Source of the DNA: a bacterium
GTDB lineage: Bacteria; Bacillota; Clostridia; Oscillospirales; Acutalibacteraceae
Reading direction: 5' to 3'
Assembly (NCBI GenBank): GCA_020626545.1
Contig: JAHKZS010000068.1
Span: forward strand, 1-5,490
DNA length: 5,490 nt
Part shown: one piece after another, positions 1 through 5,490 of the stretch
Layout: every line of letters starts with the position of its first letter
How positions within the stretch are numbered: position 1 is the first letter of the stretch
The notes under the pieces: model-generated
What the model was told of the DNA's origin: nothing
The model's database searches: none
What the model saw: the letters and a program-made list of their open reading frames with translations, nothing else
Translations under genes and position numbers: made by a program

Positions 1-46
1 CATCTGTAACCGTCTGTTAGTTTACAAGTCATACTAAACCGAAAAC

Positions 47-232
47 CGTGGAAGATGAAAGTATAATTCTATAACCTTTTATATAAGTTTAAAAAAAATA
101 AATTTTTTTATTATAAAATTTATAATGTATATAGTTTTACTTCCAATCTTCCACAACACACCCCAAACCCGCATTATTACTGGCTTTCTGCGTGGAAGAT
201 GAATTATTTTATCTTCCACTATCTTCCACAAC
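47..232. repeat. Cluster of GTGGAAGAT / ATCTTCCAC repeats
   Basis: Five exact copies of one 9-mer occur: GTGGAAGAT at 48-56 and 192-200, and its reverse complement ATCTTCCAC at 146-154, 211-219 and 221-229. An extra CTTCCA half-copy is at 140-145. The two forward copies match over 13 nt (47-59 and 191-203). Two of the reverse copies match over 12 nt (146-157 and 221-232, ending CACAAC). The arrangement is therefore two inverted-repeat units: 47-157 with a long AT-rich interior, and 191-232 with a 10-nt interior (192-219 is a perfect 9+9 palindrome). The last two copies are spaced exactly 10 bp, one helical turn. No T-run follows the hairpin, so it is not an intrinsic terminator. A multi-site binding region for a DNA-binding protein, or remnants of a small duplicated element, are both possible. 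Confidence 0.75.
90..110. repeat. A-tract/T-tract palindrome in AT-rich DNA
   Basis: TAAAAAAA (90-97) and TTTTTTTA (103-110) form a perfect 8-bp inverted repeat with a 5-nt centre, inside a nearly GC-free stretch (about 75-135). It may produce bent or easily melted DNA. The arms have no GC pairs, so a classical terminator is unlikely. It lies between the arms of the first GTGGAAGAT inverted-repeat unit. Confidence 0.5.
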
Positions 233-310
233 CTTAACTAAGACTGCTACAGTTTAGCGGAAAACTCCCTCTACTAATAGCGCAAAACAGGGAATAATTG
301 CATACTTTTA

Positions 311-345
311 CGCAATTTTTTATTTGCTTATATAAAATAATTGCG
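311..345. repeat. Imperfect inverted repeat (hairpin) upstream of the promoter
   Basis: CGCAATT (311-317) pairs with AATTGCG (339-345). The stem continues as TTTTA (318-322) with TAAAA (333-337), with one bulged T at 338 and a 10-nt loop. A competing partner exists, AATTGC at 296-301 against GCAATT at 312-317, which is followed by a T-run and could be a weak terminator for transcription entering from the left. The role is unknown; it ends about 50 nt before the promoter block. Confidence 0.4.
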
Positions 346-394
346 CGTTGCGAATTAATCTACATCCCTAACTACCTCCAAATAATCTGCTGTA

Positions 395-449
395 ATTTTG
401 ATTATATTGTCAATAGTATTAATCCTTTCTATATGTTAAAATAGTAATG
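395..449 (+). promoter_or_regulatory. Pullulanase promoter: extended -10 plus palindromic operator-like site
   Basis: An extended -10 is visible as TG (434-435), one base, then TAAAAT (437-442). This predicts a start near 449 and a leader of about 37 nt. No good -35 lies 17 nt upstream. Instead an imperfect palindrome, TTGAT-N6-GTCAA (398-413), is centred near -43 in a 22-nt block (395-416). The same block, with 20 of 22 bases identical, precedes the next gene at 2995-3016, again followed by an extended -10. Conservation of both parts with nearly the same spacing (15 versus 16 nt) makes this a credible regulated promoter. An activator binding over the -35 region, or a repressor, would both fit. 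TTGTCA (407-412) is a weaker -35 alternative that would pair with TATATG (430-435). Confidence 0.6.
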
Positions 450-485
450 TTAAGTTTTGAAATTTAATGCGAAAGGAAAGTTTAT

Positions 486-3080
486 ATGAAAAAGTATTTA
501 AAAAAGACCGTCGGCGTAGTTTTAGCCGCCGCTCTTACGGTTTCCGCCGCGGTGAGCGTTTACGCTGTCGATACCTCTAAATCAACGTCATCGGCGAACA
601 ACAGCTATACTAACGCTTCCCAGAATCTCGACACACAGTACGGCTACGACGGTAACGACCTCGGCGCGACTTATACTAAAAACGCTACTACCTTTAAGGT
701 TTGGGCGCCTACCGCTACAAGCGTTAAGCTGAACCTCTACTCCGAGGGCAGCGGCGGTAGTAAAATCAGTACAACAGACCTCTCTAACAACAAGGGTGTG
801 TGGTCAAAGACTCTTAACGGCGATTATAAAAACAAGTTCTATACCTATACCGTAACCGCGAAAAATGTTACGGGTTCTAACACCACGACTAAAGAAACTC
901 AGGACATATATTCCGTCGCGACAGGCGTTAACGGCCAGCGTTCCCAGATTGTAGACCTCGACTCTACCGACCCTGAGGGCTGGAGCTCCGACGCCCACGT
1001 GCTTCTCGATAAAAATACCGATTCTTACGTTTGGGAGGTTCACGTTAAGGACTTTTCCTACGACAGTAAATCGGGCGTATCCTCTAAAAACCGCGGTAAA
1101 TATTTAGCCTTTACCGAAACAGGTACTACCCTGAATAACGCCGGTAAAACTCCGACTTTGGTCGATTACCTTAAAAACCTCGGTGTTACTACCGTACAGA
1201 TTACGCCGTTCTATGATTTCAGCAAAAACTCAATCGACGAAACAGGCTCTAACGACCAGTTTAACTGGGGTTACGATCCCGTAAACTATAACGTTCCCGA
1301 GGGCGCTTATTCCTCTAATCCCTACGACGGTAACGTTAGAATTAAAGAGTGTAAACAGATGATTCAGGCGCTTCATAAAGCGGGAATTTCCGTAGTTATG
1401 GACGTTGTTTATAACCATACCGCCGATACAAACTCGTCGTTCGAGGCTTGCGTTCCGAACTACTACTATCGTATGCAGTCTAACGGCAAGTTCTCCGACG
1501 GCTCGGGCTGCGGTAACGAAACCGCTTCCGAGAGAAGAATGTTCAGAAACTTTATGATTCAGTCGTGTATGTACTGGGTTAACGAGTACCATATCGACGG
1601 TTTCAGATTCGACCTTATGGGCGTTCACGATGTTGAAACTATGAACCTTTTAAGAGCTGAGATGGATAAGGTCGATCCGCGCCTTACAATTTGGGGCGAG
1701 GGTTGGACAGGCGGAACTTGTACCTATCCCGATACCACCTGTACAGGCAAAAAGTTTATGCCCGCCGACCGTTTCTATTCAGCCGACCTTAACGAGCGTA
1801 TCGGTATATTTAACGACGGTATCCGCGACGCGATTAAAGGCTCGGTATTCGAGTTGAAAGGAAAAGGCTGGGTTCAGGGAGATAAAAAATCCTCAAAAGA
1901 GCTTACCGAGGGAATTAAGGGTAATGTCGATGGTACCCATAATCCGACGAATTACCAGTGGACTTCAAAACAGCCGTCCCAAACCGTAACCTATACCTCT
2001 TGCCACGATAACCAGACTTTGTGGGACAGATTAGCCGCTTCTCAGGGCGCTTCTAACTTCCGCCAAAGAAACGATACTTTCGTTAAACAGAATAAGCTCG
2101 CGGGCGGACTTCTAAATATGTCCCAGGGTATCACATTTACCCTCGCGGGCGAGGAAATGGGACGTTCTAAGGATAACGACGAAAACAGCTACAAGAGCTC
2201 AGTTTCGCTTAATATGATTGACTGGGGCAACGCTCAGACTAACGCCGATATCGTTGCGTACTATAAGGGTATGAGAGAGATTCGAGAGAAGTTCTCTCCG
2301 CTTCGAGCTTCCGATAAAAGCTCGCTTTCGGGCTATAAGTGCTACTCGGGCGAGAGCGCTTCCGATATCTACGCGGGAGTTTGGAGTAATAATACTTCGG
2401 GCGAATGGAAAAAACTCGCCGTTATCGCCAATAACTCAAACTCCTCAAAAAGCTATACGATTAACGCTTCCGAGGGTACAAGCTGGGTAATTTTGGCGAA
2501 TTCAAGTTCCGCGGGCGTTAAAAAGCTCGGCGAAGTAAATAACGGCACATTTACCGTGGACGGATATTCGATGGTGGTTGCCGTGGATAAGGACAGCTTC
2601 GAGAAGCCGGAAGTCGAGCCGACTACCGCTAAGCCTACCGAAGCTCCTGCAACTACCGCGCCTATAACTACCGCTCCCGATACTACTCCTAAGTATCAGA
2701 AAGGCGACGTTAACCGTGACGGAAATCTCAGTATCAAGGACGCTACCTTGATTCAGAAAAATATCGCTAAGCTCGAAACTCTCGACGCTGAACAGCTCGC
2801 TCTCGCCGATATGAACGGCGACGGTACTATCAGTATCAAGGACGCTACTAAGATTCAGAGAATTATCGCCGGAAGATTCAGAGAATTATCGCCGGAATCG
2901 AGTAAAAATATTAAGACCGCTTTCGTTAAATCGGAAGCGGTTTTATTTTTATGTTTTTTTCAATTTAGAAATATCGTACATATTCAAGGGCTTGATTTTG
3001 ACTATTTTGTCAATAGATATTTTATGTCGTTCTATGGTAAAATATATAATGTACAAATATCTATAAGGGGGATTGTTTAA
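486..3080 (+). CDS. pulA: Secreted type I pullulanase (GH13) with C-terminal dockerin; stop codon lost by a tandem duplication
   Basis: This extracellular debranching enzyme should cleave alpha-1,6 links in pullulan and amylopectin. The start is fixed by AAAGGA (472-477), 8 nt upstream of ATG, and by a classic signal peptide (residues 1-27, cleavage probably after VYA). A CBM48-type beta domain follows (about 57-146), then the GH13 barrel (about 180-600). The pullulanase motif FNWGYDP is at 259-265 and region I, DVVYNH, is at 306-311. The nucleophile is Asp376 in GFRFD, the acid/base Glu405 in WGEGW, and the stabiliser Asp508 in CHDN, so the enzyme looks catalytically intact. A C-terminal beta domain (about 615-700), a Thr/Pro linker (about 706-736) and a dockerin (740-796) complete it. 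There is no N-terminal CBM41. From residue 797 the frame is shifted by a 23-bp duplication. Without it the protein would end RIIAGIE after 798 residues, the stop being TAA at 2903-2905. As read here it has 864 residues, the last 68 encoded by terminator and promoter DNA. The duplication could be real or a sequencing/assembly error. Confidence 0.93.
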   Translation: MKKYLKKTVGVVLAAALTVSAAVSVYAVDTSKSTSSANNSYTNASQNLDTQYGYDGNDLGATYTKNATTFKVWAPTATSVKLNLYSEGSGGSKISTTDLSNNKGVWSKTLNGDYKNKFYTYTVTAKNVTGSNTTTKETQDIYSVATGVNGQRSQIVDLDSTDPEGWSSDAHVLLDKNTDSYVWEVHVKDFSYDSKSGVSSKNRGKYLAFTETGTTLNNAGKTPTLVDYLKNLGVTTVQITPFYDFSKNSIDETGSNDQFNWGYDPVNYNVPEGAYSSNPYDGNVRIKECKQMIQALHKAGISVVMDVVYNHTADTNSSFEACVPNYYYRMQSNGKFSDGSGCGNETASERRMFRNFMIQSCMYWVNEYHIDGFRFDLMGVHDVETMNLLRAEMDKVDPRLTIWGEGWTGGTCTYPDTTCTGKKFMPADRFYSADLNERIGIFNDGIRDAIKGSVFELKGKGWVQGDKKSSKELTEGIKGNVDGTHNPTNYQWTSKQPSQTVTYTSCHDNQTLWDRLAASQGASNFRQRNDTFVKQNKLAGGLLNMSQGITFTLAGEEMGRSKDNDENSYKSSVSLNMIDWGNAQTNADIVAYYKGMREIREKFSPLRASDKSSLSGYKCYSGESASDIYAGVWSNNTSGEWKKLAVIANNSNSSKSYTINASEGTSWVILANSSSAGVKKLGEVNNGTFTVDGYSMVVAVDKDSFEKPEVEPTTAKPTEAPATTAPITTAPDTTPKYQKGDVNRDGNLSIKDATLIQKNIAKLETLDAEQLALADMNGDGTISIKDATKIQRIIAGRFRELSPESSKNIKTAFVKSEAVLFLCFFQFRNIVHIQGLDFDYFVNRYFMSFYGKIYNVQISIRGIV
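2703..2873 (+). other. Dockerin domain coding segment of the pullulanase
   Basis: Two F-hand type calcium-binding repeats are visible: GDVNRDGNLSIKDATLIQ (residues 740-757) and ADMNGDGTISIKDATKIQ (774-791). Each has the D-x-N-x-D-G-x-x-x-x-x-D pattern, with ligands Asp741/Asn743/Asp745/Asp752 and Asp775/Asn777/Asp779/Asp786. Dockerins of this kind bind cohesin modules of scaffoldins and so attach the enzyme to a multi-enzyme complex or the cell surface. Both repeats carry the same SIKDAT segment, giving the internal symmetry typical of dual-mode binding type I-like dockerins. At DNA level 2728-2746 and 2830-2848 are identical over 19 nt, 102 bp apart. The fold is complete before the downstream frameshift. 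Confidence 0.92.
2851..2896 (+). repeat. 23-bp perfect tandem duplication that removes the pullulanase stop codon
   Basis: The 23 bases at 2851-2873 are repeated exactly at 2874-2896; with flanking matches the periodicity covers 2850-2897. Since 23 is not a multiple of 3, the second copy is read in another frame. Removing one copy gives codons for IIAG-Ile-Glu-TAA, with the stop at 2903-2905, seven bases before the terminator stem, exactly where a dockerin protein should end. Replication slippage or an assembly error could each produce it. Confidence 0.95.
2913..2950 (+). terminator. Intrinsic terminator of the pullulanase gene
   Basis: ACCGCTTTCG (2916-2925) pairs with CGGAAGCGGT (2932-2941) around a 6-nt loop, TTAAAT. 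This gives a 10-bp stem with one T-G pair, and it can be extended by A-T pairs on the outside. A T-rich tail follows (2941-2950, then more T at 2954-2960). It lies 7 nt after the inferred original stop at 2903-2905. In the present sequence it is inside the extended open frame, so ribosomes reading the frameshifted message would cross the stem. Confidence 0.9.
2995..3050 (+). promoter_or_regulatory. Promoter of the second gene: perfect TTGAC-N6-GTCAA palindrome and extended -10
   Basis: TTGAC (2998-3002) and GTCAA (3009-3013) form a perfect inverted repeat with a 6-nt spacer, inside the 22-nt block (2995-3016) shared with the pullulanase promoter. Sixteen bases later TATGGTAAAAT (3033-3043) is an extended -10 (TG at 3035-3036, TAAAAT at 3038-3043). 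It predicts a start near 3050, a leader of about 30 nt and a palindrome centre near -44. A TATAAT at 3045-3050 is an alternative -10, but it has no conserved counterpart upstream of the first gene. The presence of a separate promoter after a terminator indicates that the two genes were originally independent transcription units under common control. Confidence 0.65.
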
Positions 3081-5490
3081 TGAAAACATCTTTCAAGAAA
3101 TTTTTAAGCATTTTCTTAGCTGCTTTAATGCTCGTTTCGGTTGTTTCCGTTATGGGTGTTTCCGCCGCCGAAACAGGCAAGGCGAAAACAGGCGGCTATA
3201 CAGTAGTTCTCGACGCTTCTAATTCGGGCGTTGACGCTGTAGAATGGAAAGCATGGACTTGGGCTGACGGTTCGGACGGTTACTGGGCTGAAGCTCACGG
3301 CACAAATAATTCAGATATTACATTCGACTCTCTCGAGAAGAATATTATCTTTGCTTGTTTCCAGTGGGGTACAGGTACTCCCGACGCATTCTGGACAGGT
3401 AAAATCGCTCAGTCGGACAATATGACTGTTGACGGCTCGCTGTTTACCGTAACAAGCGCGAGCGGTTCTGTACAGGGTTCGTGGTCAGGTACTCCTACCG
3501 AAGGCGGCTCAGGCGGCGGAGAACAAGGCGGCTACAATCCCGGTCCCGGACAGGGTCCTCATACCGTAGTTCTTGACGCTTCCGGCGTTGATACAGGTTA
3601 TGTTGACTGGCGCGCTTGGACTTGGGCTGACGACTCTGAAGGTTACTGGGTAGGCGCTGAGGGCACAACTGCTGCCGACATCACTTACACAGGCCTCGAG
3701 GATAACGTAGTTTTCGCTTACTTTACCACCGGCAGCGGCGCTGGCTGGGAGGGCAAAATCGGCCAAACAACCGACCTCCTCGTTGAAGGCACAACCTTTA
3801 CTGTTTTTACAGCTGAAGCCGGCGATGGCGGCGTAACAGGCGAATGGAGCGGAGAAATTGATGTTCCTACCGACCCTGAGCCTATCACTGATCCTGAACC
3901 TACCACCGATCCCGAGCCTACAACAACTCCCGAGCCTTCGGAGACAGTTGCTCCTACAACTGTTGCTCCCGTTACACAGCCTGTAACAGCGGCTCCCGAA
4001 ACTACTCCGTTCCCGACCGATCCCACATCGGCGGACGAGAACGAAAACCTCTATGTATCCGCTAAGTCTAACTTGGATACAGCAGGCTCAAGAGTAAAGG
4101 TTAACGGCAACACAGTAACCGTTACTTACTATCTCAAGAGCTTCGAGAAGCTTGACGACGGCGAGTTTACCGTTTATTACGACAGCTCAAAGCTCAACCT
4201 TTCTCCGACATACAACACCAAGGATTCTATGTTCACCGTTATTAAGGGCGCTACTTATAACCTCAACTACGCTCCCTCGACCGCGAGATTCAACTTCTCC
4301 GGTACAAACGGCGCGTTTGACTTTACTAACGGCGGAGTTTTAGTAAATCTCGTATTTACACGCAAGAGCTCAACCACCGCTGGTACGGCTTACGTTTACC
4401 TTAATATGATTGACCTCGACTCCAAGAACACTAACTATGTAGATAATTCCGTTATCAAGAACGATAACGTAGAGATTTCTCAGGTTATCTCCGAAGTAGC
4501 TGTAACAGAGCCTAAGGACGCTGATGTCGCTACAGACGCTGCTCCGAACCTCGTTATCAACGCTTCTTCAAATATCACCGACGAAGTTCAGAAAATCGTT
4601 TGCGATAAAGCTCACGCTAAGGTTACTTACAGAATGACTTTAGCCGACTTGCTCGCTTACGGTAAGGGCGTTGTAACTTACGACGGCTCTAAGCTCGCTT
4701 TAGAGGCTAAATATAATAACCAGAGTTCAATGTTTACCACTCTGAATACTCAGACTATCTATAACTTAAACGCCGCGTCCGATACAATGATGTTCTCGTT
4801 CACGAGCGTTGATCCCGAAACTCAGAAGGGTACATACGATTTCCGCGGCGGCGGAGACGTTATCTCTCTTACATTTACCGTAAAAGCAGGCGCTACAGGC
4901 GAGGCTGACGTTTATCTCGACCTTATGGATTTAGGTTCAATAAGCACAGATTATATCTCGGGCGGAACTAAGGCTCCCGCGGCTGATAACATTATCTCCA
5001 ATATCGTTATCGCTCCCGAGGTTCCCACTACTTCGGCTACTCAGGAACCCACTATTCCTATCGCTACCGAGACCTCAGATACCGATCCTACTCCCGATCC
5101 GTACGCGACTACATCTCCCGAAGCTACTACTAATCCTGTAGTTGAACCGACTACTGCTCCTGTAACAGACGCTCCCGTAACAACCGCTCCGGCAACACAG
5201 TCTCCTACAGGTTCTACCAAGCCTACACAGGCTCCGACACTCGCTCCCTCTAAGGTTAACTTCAGCAAAAATCCTGACGAGAAATCCGCGATAAACGCTC
5301 TCGCTAAGGCTAAGAGCGACGCCGATCCCAAGGGAAGCGTATTTAATAAGCTAAAGGCTAAGGTTTCAAAGACTACCAAGAAATCCAACAAGCTTACTTG
5401 GAATAAGGTTTCAGGCGCTAAGAAGTATATCGTAATGGGTAACAAGTGCGGTAAGACTAACGGTAAGTTTAACGCGTTCAAGAAGCTCAA
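3080..5490 (+). CDS. Secreted multimodular protein with tandem glycan-binding-like and cohesin-like modules (3' end missing)
   Basis: A continuous frame of 803 codons runs off the window with no stop. The start has AAGGGGG (3065-3071), 8 nt upstream of ATG, and a signal peptide (MKTSFKKFLS, then a hydrophobic core, cleavage near residue 29). Two homologous modules follow (about 40-136 and 161-257), sharing VVLDAS, W-x-AWTWAD, GYW, GKI-Q and W-SG; their conserved aromatics suggest a starch or glucan-binding beta-sandwich. Next is a TDPEP-repeat Thr/Pro linker (about 263-320), then two homologous modules (about 324-470 and 491-644) with cohesin-like features such as YDSSKL/YDGSKL. A second Thr/Pro linker (about 645-724) leads into a Lys-rich Fn3-like domain (from about 750: KLTWNKVSGAKKYIVMGNKC). 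No catalytic domain is seen. A scaffold or starch adhesin acting with the adjacent dockerin-bearing pullulanase is inferred, not shown. The missing C-terminus would show whether it carries a sortase signal, a dockerin or more modules. No module family is assigned with certainty. Confidence 0.85.
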   Translation, partial: MKTSFKKFLSIFLAALMLVSVVSVMGVSAAETGKAKTGGYTVVLDASNSGVDAVEWKAWTWADGSDGYWAEAHGTNNSDITFDSLEKNIIFACFQWGTGTPDAFWTGKIAQSDNMTVDGSLFTVTSASGSVQGSWSGTPTEGGSGGGEQGGYNPGPGQGPHTVVLDASGVDTGYVDWRAWTWADDSEGYWVGAEGTTAADITYTGLEDNVVFAYFTTGSGAGWEGKIGQTTDLLVEGTTFTVFTAEAGDGGVTGEWSGEIDVPTDPEPITDPEPTTDPEPTTTPEPSETVAPTTVAPVTQPVTAAPETTPFPTDPTSADENENLYVSAKSNLDTAGSRVKVNGNTVTVTYYLKSFEKLDDGEFTVYYDSSKLNLSPTYNTKDSMFTVIKGATYNLNYAPSTARFNFSGTNGAFDFTNGGVLVNLVFTRKSSTTAGTAYVYLNMIDLDSKNTNYVDNSVIKNDNVEISQVISEVAVTEPKDADVATDAAPNLVINASSNITDEVQKIVCDKAHAKVTYRMTLADLLAYGKGVVTYDGSKLALEAKYNNQSSMFTTLNTQTIYNLNAASDTMMFSFTSVDPETQKGTYDFRGGGDVISLTFTVKAGATGEADVYLDLMDLGSISTDYISGGTKAPAADNIISNIVIAPEVPTTSATQEPTIPIATETSDTDPTPDPYATTSPEATTNPVVEPTTAPVTDAPVTTAPATQSPTGSTKPTQAPTLAPSKVNFSKNPDEKSAINALAKAKSDADPKGSVFNKLKAKVSKTTKKSNKLTWNKVSGAKKYIVMGNKCGKTNGKFNAFKKL
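3197..3850 (+). repeat. Two tandem aromatic-rich modules, putative glycan-binding
   Basis: Copies at residues 40-136 and 161-257 align along their full length. Shared blocks include TVVLDAS, the W-(K/R)-AWTWAD-x-S-(D/E)-GYW segment, DIT(F/Y), W-x-GKI-Q, a V-x-G-x-x-FTV strand and W-SG at the end. They are joined by a Gly/Pro-rich linker (about 138-160). The density of exposed-type tryptophan and tyrosine, the ~97-residue length and the neighbouring pullulanase point to starch-binding modules. The family could be a divergent CBM26-like or an X-module type known from amylosome proteins; I cannot decide from sequence alone. Confidence 0.6.
3869..3940 (+). repeat. 18-bp repeats coding for a TDPEP(I/T) linker
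   Basis: Four six-residue units (TDPEPI, TDPEPT, TDPEPT, TTPEPS) at residues 264-287 open an extended Thr/Pro/Glu linker that runs to about residue 320. Such linkers keep binding modules apart and flexible in cellulosome and amylosome proteins and are often O-glycosylated. The DNA copies are diverged at third positions, so this is not a recent expansion. Confidence 0.8.
4049..5011 (+). repeat. Two homologous cohesin-like beta-sandwich modules
   Basis: Residues 324-470 and 491-644 are clear homologues. Shared blocks are VTVTYYL against KVTYRMT, YDSSKL against YDGSKL, a SMFT segment, YNLN, F-F-S/FSFTS, the GGVLVNLVFT against GGDVISLTFT strand, AGTAYVYLNMIDL against TGEADVYLDLMDL, and a final NV/NI strand. 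The order of a YD-x-SKL strand, a V-x-L-x-F strand and an Ala/Gly turn before the last strands resembles the cohesin fold that receives dockerins. A starch-binding beta-sandwich of another family is the main alternative. The second copy has an insertion near residues 576-586. Confidence 0.55.

Larger units (their letters stand above)
1..485. other. Non-coding region upstream of the pullulanase gene
   Basis: No convincing coding frame is seen on either strand. The stretch is strongly AT-rich, in contrast to the genes that follow. It contains a cluster of 9-bp inverted and direct repeats (48-229), an A-tract/T-tract palindrome (90-110), a hairpin (311-345) and the pullulanase promoter with a possible operator (395-449). 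A CAT at 1-3 could be the start codon of a leftward gene outside the window, but no ribosome binding site supports it, so it is not called. Confidence 0.75.

Noticed and set aside
192..219. Intrinsic terminator at the GTGGAAGAT/ATCTTCCAC palindrome
   Set aside because: Neither strand has a T-run after the stem, and the copies recur as direct repeats, which fits binding sites better.
147..230. DnaA boxes or a replication origin (TCTTCCACA near AT-rich DNA)
   Set aside because: TCTTCCACA differs from TTATCCACA at two positions, the last base varies between copies, and no replication genes are visible nearby.
804..1628. Leftward open frames inside the pullulanase gene (804-1043 and 1230-1628)
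   Set aside because: They lie opposite conserved GH13 and CBM48 coding sequence, have no ribosome binding sites and give no recognisable proteins; they are antisense shadows.
2899..3080. The 68-residue extension as a genuine functional domain
   Set aside because: Its DNA contains a strong terminator and a conserved promoter, its composition differs from the rest of the protein, and removing one 23-bp copy restores a natural dockerin end.
3509..4026. Leftward open frames opposite the second gene (3509-3766, 3718-4026)
   Set aside because: Their low-complexity Gly/Ser/Val protein is the antisense reading of the Thr/Pro linker and the tandem modules.
4152..4343. Rightward 63-codon frame inside the second gene
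   Set aside because: It is out of frame with the long module-coding frame, which has homologous repeats and a good start; no independent signals.
5041..5490. Leftward frame starting at the window end
   Set aside because: It is the antisense of the Thr/Pro linker and the Lys-rich region; the sense strand carries a coherent protein.
1..5490. CRISPR arrays, tRNA or rRNA genes, insertion sequences
   Set aside because: No regularly spaced repeats with unique spacers, no cloverleaf-like segments and no transposase frame were seen.

Overview
The window reads like chromosomal DNA of a starch-degrading gut Firmicute close to Ruminococcus (R. bromii-like). This rests on three things: a type I pullulanase that ends in a Ruminococcus-style dockerin, a second secreted protein built from tandem glycan-binding-like and cohesin-like modules joined by Thr/Pro linkers, and AT-rich intergenic DNA around moderate-GC genes with strong GA-rich ribosome binding sites. 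The assignment is made by eye; no database search was possible.

Layout. Positions 1-485 are non-coding and hold a cluster of GTGGAAGAT/ATCTTCCAC repeats, an A/T-tract palindrome, a hairpin, and then a promoter. Positions 486-3080 are one open frame for a secreted pullulanase: signal peptide, CBM48-type domain, GH13 barrel with all catalytic residues, C-terminal beta domain, Thr/Pro linker and a two-repeat dockerin. A 23-bp tandem duplication at 2851-2896, just inside the dockerin end, shifts the frame past what must have been the original stop (TAA, 2903-2905). The open frame therefore runs on through the gene's own intrinsic terminator (2913-2950) and the promoter of the next gene, and ends in a TAATG overlap with the next start. 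Positions 3080-5490 are the 5' part of a second gene, cut off by the window end. It encodes a signal peptide, two homologous ~97-residue aromatic-rich modules, a TDPEP-repeat linker, two homologous ~150-residue cohesin-like modules, a second Thr/Pro linker and the start of an Fn3-like domain.

How the parts may fit together. The pullulanase would debranch amylopectin or pullulan, and its dockerin would dock it onto a cohesin-bearing scaffold. The neighbouring protein is a candidate for a starch-tethering scaffold or adhesin of the same extracellular amylosome-like complex. Both genes carry nearly the same promoter-proximal block, a TTGAC-N6-GTCAA-type palindrome (20/22 identity over the block) followed 15-16 nt later by an extended -10 element. 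This suggests co-regulation by one unidentified factor. The most noteworthy observations are this shared regulatory element, the stop-erasing duplication with its possible effect on the terminator and on gene coupling, and the two module pairs that I cannot place confidently in named families.
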